A stretch of DNA of 64,000 nucleotides from Terriglobia bacterium. Lineage in GTDB: Bacteria; Acidobacteriota; Terriglobia; Terriglobales; Acidobacteriaceae. Made by a program: the position numbers and the translations under genes. This document shows positions 33,746-42,105 of this stretch, piece by piece. The stretch spans positions 62,001-126,000 of the forward strand of contig JAJPJE010000042.1 of the NCBI GenBank assembly GCA_021324365.1, written 5' to 3'. The first letter of the stretch is position 1; each line of letters opens with the position of its first letter. A model generated the notes under the pieces. The model had not been told where the DNA came from. It was given only the letters and a program-made list of their open reading frames with translations, and made no database searches.

Positions 33746-35242
33746 CTAGTTGAACGGCCTCCGATTGCGGAAAGGTGGTTCATCATCACGCTCGCGCACT
33801 CGTTGCTCGGTGCGCTTAGGCGGACGCTCTCCCGCGCTGAAGACGCGTTCTTCGCTGCGGCCGATCCGTTTGTGCGCATACAGACCTTCGAGAATGAATT
33901 CCGCAGCGGAAACCTGCAATTCGGGTGCATCCTTTGAACCGACGCCAAGCGCCCCGATTCGTTCCATGAGGCCCTGAATCCCGCCAAGAGTAGGCATCAG
34001 GTCAGTTGCCGCTGCTGAATCCTGCAGCTGAATATTTCCGCCGAGATCAAACCACTGCACCACCTGTTGCAGATTTACGCCCTGATAGGTGGTATCGAAC
34101 GTACTCGCAATCGCAGTGCGAATAATCTCGCGGACAACTGTGTCTGCACCCTTTACTTCACCCTCGTATTCCAACTCCAGTTTGCCGGTTACCGCAGGAA
34201 TCGCAGCATATACGTCACCGATGCGCGGAACCACGACTTGTTCTTTGTTGTGGATGGCGCGGCGTTCGGCGTTCGAGATCACGTTTTCCATCACACTGAT
34301 AGGCAAGCGTTGACTCACGCCCGAGCGCTTGTCGACACGCTTGTCTTCACGCGCGACGAAAGCGATGCGTTCGACTACCTCCTGGACGAAGTTCGGTACG
34401 CGCAGTTCGTAACCATCACGCTGAACCCACGCCTCCTGTGCGGTGATCGCAATGCCTTCGTCCACCGTAGCGGGATAATGGGTACGAATTTCCGATCCGA
34501 TGCGGTCTTTAAGCGGGGTGACGATCTTGCCGCGCGCGGTATAGTCCTCGGGATTTGCGCTGAAGACGAGCGCTACATCCAGCGGCAACCGAACCGGATA
34601 TCCCTTAATCTGCACGTCGCCTTCCTGCATGATGTTGAACAGGCCTACCTGGATTTTTCCGGCCAAATCAGGCAATTCATTGATGGCGAAAATTCCGCGA
34701 TTCGCGCGAGGCAGCAGACCGTAATGCATGGTGAACTCGCTGCCGAGTTCGTGGCCGCCGCGGGCAGCCTTGATTGGATCGATATCGCCAATCAGATCGG
34801 CAATGGTTACATCTGGCGTTGCCAGCTTTTCCACGTAACGCTCTTCCGGAGCCAGCCAGGAAATCCTGGTGGCGTCGCCGCATTGTTCCAGCCGATCGCG
34901 GCACTCGCGACAAAGAGGCGCATATGGATTATCGTGAATTTCGCAACCGGCTATATAGGGAAGCACGGGATCGAGTAGTGTAGTCAGTGCCCTAAGTATG
35001 CGACTCTTCGCCTGTCCGCGAAGGCCCAGCAAAATGAAGTTGTGTCGCGAGAGCACAGCATTGATGATCTGCGGAACTACGGTGTCTTCGTAGCCCACAA
35101 TGCCCGGGAACACAGATTCCCCTCCGTCACGAAGTCGCGCTATCAAATTTTCGCGCAATTCGTCCTTCACGCGACGGGTACGGAGACGCGATTCAGAATA
35201 GGGGCTTCGGCGCAATTCACCGAGGGTCTGGGGAAGATTCAT
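33746..35242 (-). CDS. AAA+ ATPase of the magnesium-chelatase/MoxR class
   Basis: A 498-residue ATPase. Walker A G73-L-R-G-Q-A-K-S80; an insert with Cys100, 111, 114 and 121 (C-x10-C-x2-C-x6-C), perhaps a zinc knuckle; Walker B-like segment I-F-A-I-N-E-L at 184-190 with Asn in place of the usual Asp; arginine-rich sensor parts later; a disordered charged C-terminal tail from about 465. The frame opens at 35419, but those 59 residues are low quality and a GAGGT before the ATG at 35242 fits better. It is divergent from the SDR gene. It forms an operon with the VWA gene. Confidence 0.85.
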   Translation of the reverse strand: MNLPQTLGELRRSPYSESRLRTRRVKDELRENLIARLRDGGESVFPGIVGYEDTVVPQIINAVLSRHNFILLGLRGQAKSRILRALTTLLDPVLPYIAGCEIHDNPYAPLCRECRDRLEQCGDATRISWLAPEERYVEKLATPDVTIADLIGDIDPIKAARGGHELGSEFTMHYGLLPRANRGIFAINELPDLAGKIQVGLFNIMQEGDVQIKGYPVRLPLDVALVFSANPEDYTARGKIVTPLKDRIGSEIRTHYPATVDEGIAITAQEAWVQRDGYELRVPNFVQEVVERIAFVAREDKRVDKRSGVSQRLPISVMENVISNAERRAIHNKEQVVVPRIGDVYAAIPAVTGKLELEYEGEVKGADTVVREIIRTAIASTFDTTYQGVNLQQVVQWFDLGGNIQLQDSAAATDLMPTLGGIQGLMERIGALGVGSKDAPELQVSAAEFILEGLYAHKRIGRSEERVFSAGERPPKRTEQRVRERDDEPPFRNRRPFN

Positions 35243-35387
35243 AATGGCCGGGACCTCACTCCACAAATGATTGCTGGCGATTATACGGCGACGTGAGCTT
35301 TGTGACTTGTCGCAAGTGTCCGCCGGTTGTATTGGATGCGCAGAACCACAGAAGTTGAGGCAAAATCTTGCGGTCACGAAGGTTTGC

Positions 35388-35416
35388 TTGACGTAGCGAA
35401 GCCCAGCATTTAAAAG
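35388..35416 (+). promoter_or_regulatory. Promoter of the SDR gene, probably leaderless
   Basis: TTGACG (35388-35393), exactly 17 bases, then TAAAAG (35411-35416). The ATG of the SDR gene is at 35424, where transcription would begin. There is no ribosome binding site between. It sits in the divergent gap with the AAA+ gene. Confidence 0.5.
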
Positions 35417-35423
35417 CACCTAC

Positions 35424-36215
35424 ATGCGATTGGACGGTAAAGTAGCGGTGATTACCGGCGCTTCCATGGGAATTGGCGAGGCGATGGCCAAGCTATTTGT
35501 TGAGGAAGGCGCCCGGGTAGTACTGAGTTCGCGCGATGAGAAGCGGATTGAAGAAGCACGCACTCGCGTCGGCAGGCCCGAGAAAACGCTGGGTATCTTC
35601 TGTGATGTGCGAAATCGCGAGGACCTGGATCGCCTGCTCAGTCTTACGTTGCACAACTTCGGTCGCATCGATATATGGGTCAATAATGCAGGATTTGGCC
35701 TGCGTGACACCATAGCCGCAGTGCCGATGCGCGAATGCCGGAACATGTTTGAGACAAACTTGTTCGGTGCCATTGAGGGTATTCAGGTAGCCGCTCCAGT
35801 GATGGTAAAGCAGGGAAGTGGCACTATCGTCAACGTTTCCAGTGTCGCTGGGCATGTCCCCGTGCCGGGCATGGGGGCCTACTGCGCGACGAAATTCGCA
35901 CTCAACGCGATTGGCAAAGCCGCGCGAATGGAGTTGGCGAGCAGCGGTGTGAGGGTGATGACGGTTTGTCCCGGCTACATCGAAACCAATTTTGCCCGCA
36001 ACGTGGTGCGTGGATCGCAGGCCGGAAAATTCGATCCCGGAGCGCGCACCGGTGCTACTGCAGAGCAGGTGGCGCGGGCCACGCTCAATGGCTATCTGAA
36101 AGGAAAGCGCGAAGTGGTCGTGCCCTGGTTCTACAGCATCGCGATCAAGTTCTACCAGCTAATACCGGGCGTAGTCGAAAACTATATGAGCAAGCGACTG
36201 GCGACCGGTAAATAG
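35424..36215 (+). CDS. Short-chain dehydrogenase/reductase
   Basis: A 263-residue classical SDR. Cofactor motif T-G-A-S-M-G-I-G near residues 11-18; N-N-A-G near 88; Ser near 138 in N-V-S-S-V; catalytic Y-C-A-T-K near 153-157. An Arg after strand 2 (S-S-R-D) suggests NADP(H). Substrate unknown. Convergent with pepA (22-base gap). The upstream promoter suggests a leaderless transcript. Confidence 0.9.
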   Translation: MRLDGKVAVITGASMGIGEAMAKLFVEEGARVVLSSRDEKRIEEARTRVGRPEKTLGIFCDVRNREDLDRLLSLTLHNFGRIDIWVNNAGFGLRDTIAAVPMRECRNMFETNLFGAIEGIQVAAPVMVKQGSGTIVNVSSVAGHVPVPGMGAYCATKFALNAIGKAARMELASSGVRVMTVCPGYIETNFARNVVRGSQAGKFDPGARTGATAEQVARATLNGYLKGKREVVVPWFYSIAIKFYQLIPGVVENYMSKRLATGK

Positions 36216-36237
36216 AGCTGGCAAAAATTCTTGAGCG

Positions 36238-37797
36238 CTACAGCCCTGCTCCCGAGTTTGCCCGGTTCTGTGCAGCCTGCGTTCCCGTTGCCGACCCCGA
36301 AGCGCCATTTGCGACTTCCCGAGCGAGTTCGATCAAGGATCGTACCGCGATACCTGACGGACCTTTGGCAATCCATGGTTTGTTGTCTTCCATCCACGCC
36401 GTGCCGGCAATATCGAGATGCAGCCATGGCGTGTCTTCGACAAACTCTTTCAAGAACATTGCCGCCGTGATCGCTCCGCCCCAGCGGCCGCCGGTATTCA
36501 TAATGTCGGCGATGTTGGAGCGAATCATTTCCTGGTATTCCGGGTCCAGCGGCATGCGCCACATCTTTTCACCGGAGCGCTTCAGTGCCTGGTGGAATTG
36601 TTCGAACCACGCGTCATCATTGGCAAAAACGCCCGCATTCGCATAGCCGAGTGCAACCACAATCGCACCGGTAAGAGTCGCCGCATCCACCAGGTGAGTA
36701 GCGCCGAGTTGTCGCGCGTAATGAAGACCATCGGCAAGCACCAGACGGCCCTCCGCATCCGTATTGATGATTTCGATAGACTTGCCCGACATTGCGATCT
36801 GCACGTCGCCCGGCTTTTGCGCTTTGCCAGAAGGCATATTCTCGGTGGCCAGCACGATAGCGATTACCTTGATTTTGGGCTTCAGCAGCGCGATCGCTCG
36901 CATCACACCAAGCATTGTCGCGCCGCCGGCCATGTCGTACTTCATTTTTTCCATGCCGTCGCTTGGCTTGATGGAAATGCCGCCGCTGTCGAAGGTGATA
37001 CCTTTGCCTACCAGTCCGAGCACCGGCTTTGGCGGCGCGCCCTGTGGTTCATAGGTTAGTACGATGAGAGCCGGAGGCTCGTCGGAACCCTGCGCTACGC
37101 TCCAGAAGGCGCCCATCTTCATCGATTTGATCTTCTCCGCGCCGTACACCTCGCACTTCAATCCCACTTCCTCTGCCATCTTCTGTGCACGGTCTGCCAG
37201 GATCGTAGGCGTCATGCGATTGCTCGGTTCGTTCACGAGCGTTCGGGTGAAGTTCTGAGATTCGCCAATAACCCGGCCTTCCTTCACCGCGCTGTCCAAA
37301 ATGCCTTTGTCGCCAGACGCGACGATGACCGTGATTTCCTCCACGCGCTGATCTTTGCGGTCGCTCTTATAAACGTCTGGATCGAAGTTGCCGACGAAAG
37401 CGCCTTCTATCACGGCACGCACGGCACCGCCGGCGCCGCCCGAAGTTTCGGGTACGGCAAAAGCGAAACTCTTGATGCTCTTAGGTTTCAGGAAACGGAG
37501 AGCGGTGCCGGCTGCCTTGCGCAGTTCAACAGTGCTGAAAGACTCAACCTTACCTGCACCAACCAGGAGCAGCCTTTTCGCCGCGAGGCCCTGAGGACGA
37601 TGCAGCAATGTGGTTTCTCCAACTCTCCCTGTCACTTCGCAGCCGGCAAGCAGGTCCTTTGCTGCTGCCTGGACGCTTTGGTCCGAAGAAAGCACCTGCG
37701 GATTGGGCTTGTCTTTTTCGCCCGCATCGACCACAACAACAGCTAAAAGTTCGGTTGCTACTTGTGCTGCGTTTCCCTGGACTAAAATGGTATTCAT
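36238..37797 (-). CDS. pepA: Leucyl aminopeptidase (M17 family)
   Basis: A 519-residue cytosolic exopeptidase from the ATG at 37797 (GGGGTGG upstream; the frame opens at 37845). The M17 C-terminal catalytic domain has G-K-G-I-T-F-D-S-G-G (metal Lys and Asp), the Y-D-M-A-G-G block and the family signature N-T-D-A-E-G-R-L. It removes N-terminal residues with two metal ions, usually as a hexamer. Some PepA proteins also bind DNA, which cannot be judged here. The C-terminal tail after about residue 495 is Ala/Gly/Ser/Thr rich and looks disordered. Confidence 0.95.
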   Translation of the reverse strand: MNTILVQGNAAQVATELLAVVVVDAGEKDKPNPQVLSSDQSVQAAAKDLLAGCEVTGRVGETTLLHRPQGLAAKRLLLVGAGKVESFSTVELRKAAGTALRFLKPKSIKSFAFAVPETSGGAGGAVRAVIEGAFVGNFDPDVYKSDRKDQRVEEITVIVASGDKGILDSAVKEGRVIGESQNFTRTLVNEPSNRMTPTILADRAQKMAEEVGLKCEVYGAEKIKSMKMGAFWSVAQGSDEPPALIVLTYEPQGAPPKPVLGLVGKGITFDSGGISIKPSDGMEKMKYDMAGGATMLGVMRAIALLKPKIKVIAIVLATENMPSGKAQKPGDVQIAMSGKSIEIINTDAEGRLVLADGLHYARQLGATHLVDAATLTGAIVVALGYANAGVFANDDAWFEQFHQALKRSGEKMWRMPLDPEYQEMIRSNIADIMNTGGRWGGAITAAMFLKEFVEDTPWLHLDIAGTAWMEDNKPWIAKGPSGIAVRSLIELAREVANGASGSATGTQAAQNRANSGAGL

Positions 37798-37870
37798 TTC
37801 CACCCCAGAATCAATTTGCAATTTTGTAGTTTTGTCTGGCTCCATTTACCGCCAAGCTCTTCCACTCACA

Positions 37871-38398
37871 CTATGCTCGTCTGCTGCGCTGAATCGCCTC
37901 TCTCGCCTCTTTGTCGGCCGTACGGCGGCGTTCGGTTTCACGCTTATCCCACAGCTGTTTGCCTTTTGCCAGAGCGATTTCAACCTTTACGCGTCCGTTC
38001 TTGAAATAGAGCCGCAAAGGAATCAAGGTCAGACCCTTTTGCTGCGTCTTGCCGATCAGTTTCCTGATTTCATCCTTATGAACCAGCAGTTTGCGTGTCC
38101 GCAGAGCTTCGTGGTTGAAGATATTGCCGTGCTCATAAGGGCTGATATGGGCATTCAGCAGCCATAATTCGTTATTCTTTACGATCCCGTAGGAGTCCTT
38201 CAGATTCGCCCGCCCTGCCCGAACCGATTTCACTTCGGTGCCGGTGAGCGCAATGCCAGCCTCCAATTTCTCCAGCAAAAAGTAGTTGTGAGATGCAGCC
38301 CGATTGACGGCGGCGTCCTTCTCACCCGCAGCCGTAGCCTGGCGTTTTGGCGCTTTTTCCCTTTCCGGACGGGTCTGATGGGTAGCTTGGCGGGGCAT
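37871..38398 (-). CDS. smpB: SsrA-binding protein SmpB
   Basis: A 175-residue tmRNA-binding protein for ribosome rescue. Core N-R[23 protein letters not shown] starts near residue 33, followed by the K-x-R-x-G-x-x-N-L-K-D-S-Y block and a basic tail [10 protein letters not shown] that enters the mRNA channel. An N-terminal basic extension of about 30 residues precedes the core. The ATG at 38398 is preferred over 38422. No ssrA gene was seen in the window. It is 73 bases upstream of pepA on the same strand. Confidence 0.95.
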   Translation of the reverse strand: MPRQATHQTRPEREKAPKRQATAAGEKDAAVNRAASHNYFLLEKLEAGIALTGTEVKSVRAGRANLKDSYGIVKNNELWLLNAHISPYEHGNIFNHEALRTRKLLVHKDEIRKLIGKTQQKGLTLIPLRLYFKNGRVKVEIALAKGKQLWDKRETERRRTADKEAREAIQRSRRA

Positions 38399-38703
38399 AA
38401 GGCGTTGCCACGAGAATCCCAAAACTTCAATGCTAACACAGGGTTAACCCGGCCCTGATAGCAGCTGGGCTGTCGGATTCTTGCCAGCTCTCGATGTATA
38501 ATCGCGACTTCGTAATGGCGGAACACCGGCCTTTCTTTTCGCTTTTACGATGCAAGCCCAGCGCTGCACTTCGTTCTAAATTTGCGTCGCAGCGGAAGAT
38601 GAGCCGCAGGTGTGGCCGACTTATCGAATGCAGTCGAGCCTCTGCGTTTAGTCCAATCCGGATGAGGTACCGAGTGGGAATTTTTGGTCGACCAGCAAAA
38701 CCG
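38399..38703. other. 305-base divergent region between smpB and the secretin gene
   Basis: It contains a perfect TATAAT at 38497-38502 with poor -35 candidates, which would leave a leader of about 195 bases before the secretin ATG, and a 13-mer AGTGGGAATTTTT at 38673-38685 that also occurs at 10086-10098. The frame of the secretin stays open through most of it, but the encoded residues are Arg/Cys-rich and do not look like protein. Confidence 0.45.
38497..38502 (+). promoter_or_regulatory. Candidate -10 (TATAAT) of the secretin gene
   Basis: Consensus -10 hexamer in the divergent gap. No matching -35 at 16-18 bases, so activator-dependent or misassigned. Confidence 0.3.
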
Positions 38704-41034
38704 ATGAACCGCCTGATGCGCATGGCGGGAGCCTTCTCCGTCCTGGCTTTGATCTTTTCTTTACCGGCATTGGCCGACCAGGCCAGCAAAGCATATAAAG
38801 CTGGCGTGGACGCGGAAGCGCGACAAGACTACGTACACGCTTACGAAGAATATAAGCATGCTTACGACCTGAAGCCGAAAGAGATTCGTTACAAGGCTGC
38901 GTTTACGCGCATTCGTTTCTATGCCTCCTCGGAACTGGTCCGCCAGGGTCAACTCCTCCGCAAACAGGGGAAGCTGCAGGACGCGCTGGTCATGTTCCAG
39001 CGCGCGAATGCTATAGACCCGAGCAACTTTGCGGCCGAGCAGGAGATGAACCGGACCCAACATGAGATCGAAACGCAAGGGCAGCCGAAGCCGACAGCAC
39101 AAAACGATCGGTCTGTGATCAGCCGCCTGGCCGCGCAAGCCGGCGAACCGGCAGAACTGAAGCAGATCTCGAATACGCCTATCACGATGCGAATGACCGA
39201 GGACAGTAAGGTCGTTTATACAACGATAGGTAAGCTCGCGGGCATTAACGTTCTTTTTGACCCCGATTACACGTCGCGAAGGATCGCGGTCGATCTGAAC
39301 AACGTCAGTCTGGATCAGGCGCTGGAAATCGTCGCACTGGAGTCAAAGACATTTTATCGCCCAGTGACTGAAAACACTGTCTTTGTTGCCGCGGATACCC
39401 CGGGTAAGAGAAAAGAACTTGAGCAGAGCGTAGTAAAGACTTTCTATCTTCAGAACGTTTCGAGCCCTAACGACCTGCAGGATTCGGTCAATGCCGTTCG
39501 CCAGATCACGAATATCAACAGCATTATTCAAATTCAATCTCAGAACGCGATCGTGGTTCGTGGCACTCCGGATCAGGTTGCTCTGGCGGAACGAATTCTG
39601 CAGGATATCGACAAGTCGAAGCCTGAAGTCGTTGTCGAAGTTGTCGTAATGCAGGTGAATCGAGACAAGGTCCGGACCCTGGGTTTTCAACCTCCACAAA
39701 ACGCCAGTGTCGCTTTGCAGTCCAATAGCAGCACGGCAAACAACAACAACAATAACAATAACAACAACAACAATAACAACAACAACTTGGGCACGGGTAC
39801 GGGAAACACGGGTTCGCTTACCATCAATCAACTCGCAAACTTGAATGCGACCGATTTTGTAGTGAATATTCCATCAGCCACGGCAAACTTTCTGTTCTCC
39901 GACAACAACACCAAGATTCTGCAGAATCCGCAGATTCGCGCCGTCGACAATCAGAAAGCGACTCTTAAGATCGGTGAACGTGTGCCGGTGGCGACTGGAT
40001 CATTCCAGCCTGGAATTGGCGGCGTGGGCATCAACCCACTGGTCAACACGCAGTTTCAGTATCTCGATGTCGGCGTGAATATGGACATCACACCGCGCAT
40101 ACACAATAACGGCGACGTCACCCTCAAAGTTGTCCTGGAGATTTCTTCCGTAACCGGAAACACGAACATTGGCGGCATTCAGCAGCCGATCATCGGCCAG
40201 CGCCGAGTGGAGCACGAAATCCGTCTAAAGGAAGGCGAAGTCAGCCTGATGGGGGGCATGCTGGAAGATCAGCAGATCAACAACCTGAACGGCTGGCCAT
40301 TCCTGTCGAAGATTCCGGGGCTGCGCTACCTGTTCTCTTCCGTGGATACGGAAACGCATACAACCGAAACGGTGTTCGCACTGATTCCTCGTGTTGTTCG
40401 CATGCAGGACATTCGCGAAGAGAACCTGGCGCCAATCTCCGTAGGCACCGCAGGCAACGTCGATTTGCGGCGCGTATCTGCGGTTTCTCCAATGGTGCAG
40501 CCTACTCCATCAGGTCCGGCAACAGCGGCGCCGAATCCGGCGGCAGCTCCCGGTGGAGGCGCGCCGGCACCGAATACATCAGCTCCCAATACACCGCAGG
40601 CGAGCCTGTCATCGGGCACGGGCATCATGAGCTTCGAACCTGCGACCATCAATCAACAGGTGGGGTCGACTTTCATGGTGAATCTCAGCCTCGGTGGCGC
40701 GGCGAATGTTTTTTCCGTTCCCGTAGAGCTTTCTTACGATCACAACATGCTGCAGTTGCTGAACGTGTCAAACGGTGGGGCGCTGGGGAAAGACGGTCAG
40801 CCGGTAACACTCGTACATCGTGAAGACCCAAACAATGGAAATCTGCAGATCACAGCGACCCGCCCGCCCGGCTCTGGAGGAGTGGCCGGACAGGGGCCGG
40901 TGTTTACCCTAACTTTTGCCGCTAAGGCTCCCGGAAGCTCCGAGCTGGTGATTACAAAGGGCACCGCACGCGATCCGGGAATGCAACTGATTCCGCTCGC
41001 GGGCAGCCAGGCCATGGTGACGATTTCCAAATAG
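38704..41034 (+). CDS. Secretin (PilQ/GspD-like) with C-terminal cohesin domain
   Basis: A 776-residue outer-membrane pore. Signal peptide (residues about 1-22, ending S-L-P-A-L-A-D); TPR-like helices about 25-130; N0/STN domain about 165-225; N1 secretin_N domain about 235-305; secretin beta-barrel about 310-570, including the V-P-V-A-T-G and E-V-S-L-M-G-G-M-L blocks. A 16-Asn run at 346-361 interrupts the barrel start. After a Pro/Ala-rich linker (about 597-638) comes a cohesin-like domain (about 640-776). The start is chosen at the ATG 38704 because it gives a signal peptide (ATG 38719 also possible). Two pseudopilin genes follow. Confidence 0.88.
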   Translation: MNRLMRMAGAFSVLALIFSLPALADQASKAYKAGVDAEARQDYVHAYEEYKHAYDLKPKEIRYKAAFTRIRFYASSELVRQGQLLRKQGKLQDALVMFQRANAIDPSNFAAEQEMNRTQHEIETQGQPKPTAQNDRSVISRLAAQAGEPAELKQISNTPITMRMTEDSKVVYTTIGKLAGINVLFDPDYTSRRIAVDLNNVSLDQALEIVALESKTFYRPVTENTVFVAADTPGKRKELEQSVVKTFYLQNVSSPNDLQDSVNAVRQITNINSIIQIQSQNAIVVRGTPDQVALAERILQDIDKSKPEVVVEVVVMQVNRDKVRTLGFQPPQNASVALQSNSSTANNNNNNNNNNNNNNNNLGTGTGNTGSLTINQLANLNATDFVVNIPSATANFLFSDNNTKILQNPQIRAVDNQKATLKIGERVPVATGSFQPGIGGVGINPLVNTQFQYLDVGVNMDITPRIHNNGDVTLKVVLEISSVTGNTNIGGIQQPIIGQRRVEHEIRLKEGEVSLMGGMLEDQQINNLNGWPFLSKIPGLRYLFSSVDTETHTTETVFALIPRVVRMQDIREENLAPISVGTAGNVDLRRVSAVSPMVQPTPSGPATAAPNPAAAPGGGAPAPNTSAPNTPQASLSSGTGIMSFEPATINQQVGSTFMVNLSLGGAANVFSVPVELSYDHNMLQLLNVSNGGALGKDGQPVTLVHREDPNNGNLQITATRPPGSGGVAGQGPVFTLTFAAKAPGSSELVITKGTARDPGMQLIPLAGSQAMVTISK
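39739..39786 (+). repeat. (AAC/AAT)16 trinucleotide repeat coding poly-Asn
   Basis: Sixteen Asn codons in a row, AAC with three AAT interruptions, inside the secretin gene. Such tracts can change length by slippage; each unit change keeps the frame. Confidence 0.98.
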
Positions 41035-41066
41035 CGGGTAGAAAGCTCTCCCGCACGCACGGACTT

Positions 41067-41095
41067 CCGGAGAAGAACACTGTGAACTTCTCCGG
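41067..41095 (+). other. Stem-loop between secretin and pseudopilin genes
   Basis: Perfect 9-bp stem CCGGAGAAG / CTTCTCCGG with an 11-base loop. No T-run follows (TACAATAAAAGC comes next), so it is more likely an mRNA-processing or stability element, or partial attenuator, than a terminator. The TACAAT at 41096-41101 could be a -10 for the pseudopilin genes. Confidence 0.6.
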
Positions 41096-41127
41096 TACAA
41101 TAAAAGCATCTTCTTAGTGGGTTTGTT

Positions 41128-41598
41128 TTGTTACTTTCTGTAAAAAGATCGCGTCGCGACGAGCGCGGAATGACGCTAATCGAGCTCATTGTCGCGATTA
41201 CCATCATGATGGTTCTGACCACAGCCGTGCTCCCAGTTGCAAGGCTTACCATCCGCCGCGAAAGAGAGAAGGAACTTCGCCGCGACTTGTGGGAAATGCG
41301 CGACGCCATCGATCGCTACAAAGATGCTGCCGATCGTGGTCTATTCCAGATTAAGCTCGGGACCGAGGGGTATCCGCCGGATTTGGACACCCTCGTTAAG
41401 GGAGTCGATATTGGCGGAAAGAAGGTTCGTTTTCTTCGCCGTATTCCGATCGATCCGATGACCGGCAAGACCGAGTGGGGGCTGCGTTCTATGCAAGACG
41501 ACCCACAGAGCACTTCCTGGGGCGGTCAGAACGTGTTTGATGTTTATACCCAGTCGCAGGACACTGCGCTGGATGGAACGAAGTATTCTGAATGGTAG
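41128..41598 (+). CDS. Type II secretion/type IV pilus pseudopilin (GspG-like)
   Basis: A 156-residue prepilin-like protein. The short basic leader ends R-G and is cut before M-T-L-I-E-L (the prepilin peptidase motif, with Glu5). A hydrophobic helix of about 20 residues follows, then a soluble domain with I-P-I-D-P-M-T-G-K-T-E-W-G, close to GspG. TTG start at 41128; no strong ribosome binding site, so the start is approximate. It overlaps the next pseudopilin gene by seven bases. Confidence 0.88.
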   Translation: MLLSVKRSRRDERGMTLIELIVAITIMMVLTTAVLPVARLTIRREREKELRRDLWEMRDAIDRYKDAADRGLFQIKLGTEGYPPDLDTLVKGVDIGGKKVRFLRRIPIDPMTGKTEWGLRSMQDDPQSTSWGGQNVFDVYTQSQDTALDGTKYSEW

Positions 41599-42011
41599 AT
41601 CGCTGCAAATTTCGCCGCTCGCGCCTGAAATCAGCCGGGTTCACTCTGATCGAATTAATGATCGTCATCAGCATGATCCTGATCCTGATTTCGATCGCAA
41701 TCCCGCTATACAATCAGTCGATCACGCGCGCACGGGAAGCGGTGCTTCGGCAGAACTTATTTACGCTCCGATCTGTTATTGATCAGTATTCGATGGACAA
41801 GCAGAAGGCACCTCAGTCGCTGGACGATCTGGTGCAGGCCGGTTATCTGAAGCAGATCCCGAACGATCCGATGACGAACTCGAAGGACACTTGGGAAACC
41901 GTGCAGGAAGACGTTCTCACCAGCGTGGATCAGACCCAACCCGGGATCACTGATGTGCATTCCGGATCGAGCGCGATTGGCAGTGATGGGACTGCTTACA
42001 ACACTTGGTAA
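41592..42011 (+). CDS. Type II secretion/type IV pilus pseudopilin (GspG-like), second
   Basis: 139 residues; leader K-S-A-G cut before F-T-L-I-E-L, hydrophobic helix M-I-V-I-S-M-I-L-I-L-I-S-I-A, soluble part with Y-L-K-Q-I-P-N-D-P-M-T-N-S and a C-terminal T-A-Y-N-T-W. The preceding protein ends similarly (G-T-K-Y-S-E-W), so the two probably arose by duplication and form a heteromeric pseudopilus with the secretin as exit pore. ATG inside the end of the previous gene. Confidence 0.9.
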   Translation: MVDRCKFRRSRLKSAGFTLIELMIVISMILILISIAIPLYNQSITRAREAVLRQNLFTLRSVIDQYSMDKQKAPQSLDDLVQAGYLKQIPNDPMTNSKDTWETVQEDVLTSVDQTQPGITDVHSGSSAIGSDGTAYNTW

Positions 42012-42050
42012 GGCCCCTAGCAATTATTCAGAGGGGTACGCTAAACAGTC

Positions 42051-42070
42051 GGCGCAGCTAAAGCTGCGCC
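42051..42070. terminator. Stem-loop between convergent genes
   Basis: Perfect 9-bp stem GGCGCAGCT / AGCTGCGCC with a 2-base loop, centrally placed between the pseudopilin gene (plus) and the gene at 42106 (minus). No T-run on either strand; probable bidirectional end or barrier. Confidence 0.55.
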
Positions 42071-42105
42071 CGTTGTAAAAAAGCTCGCGGCGAGTTTCCC
42101 GGTCC

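Noticed and set aside
38494-38703. Secretin start at 38494
   Set aside because: The added 70 residues are Arg/Cys-rich, contain the TATAAT hexamer, and would bury the signal peptide.
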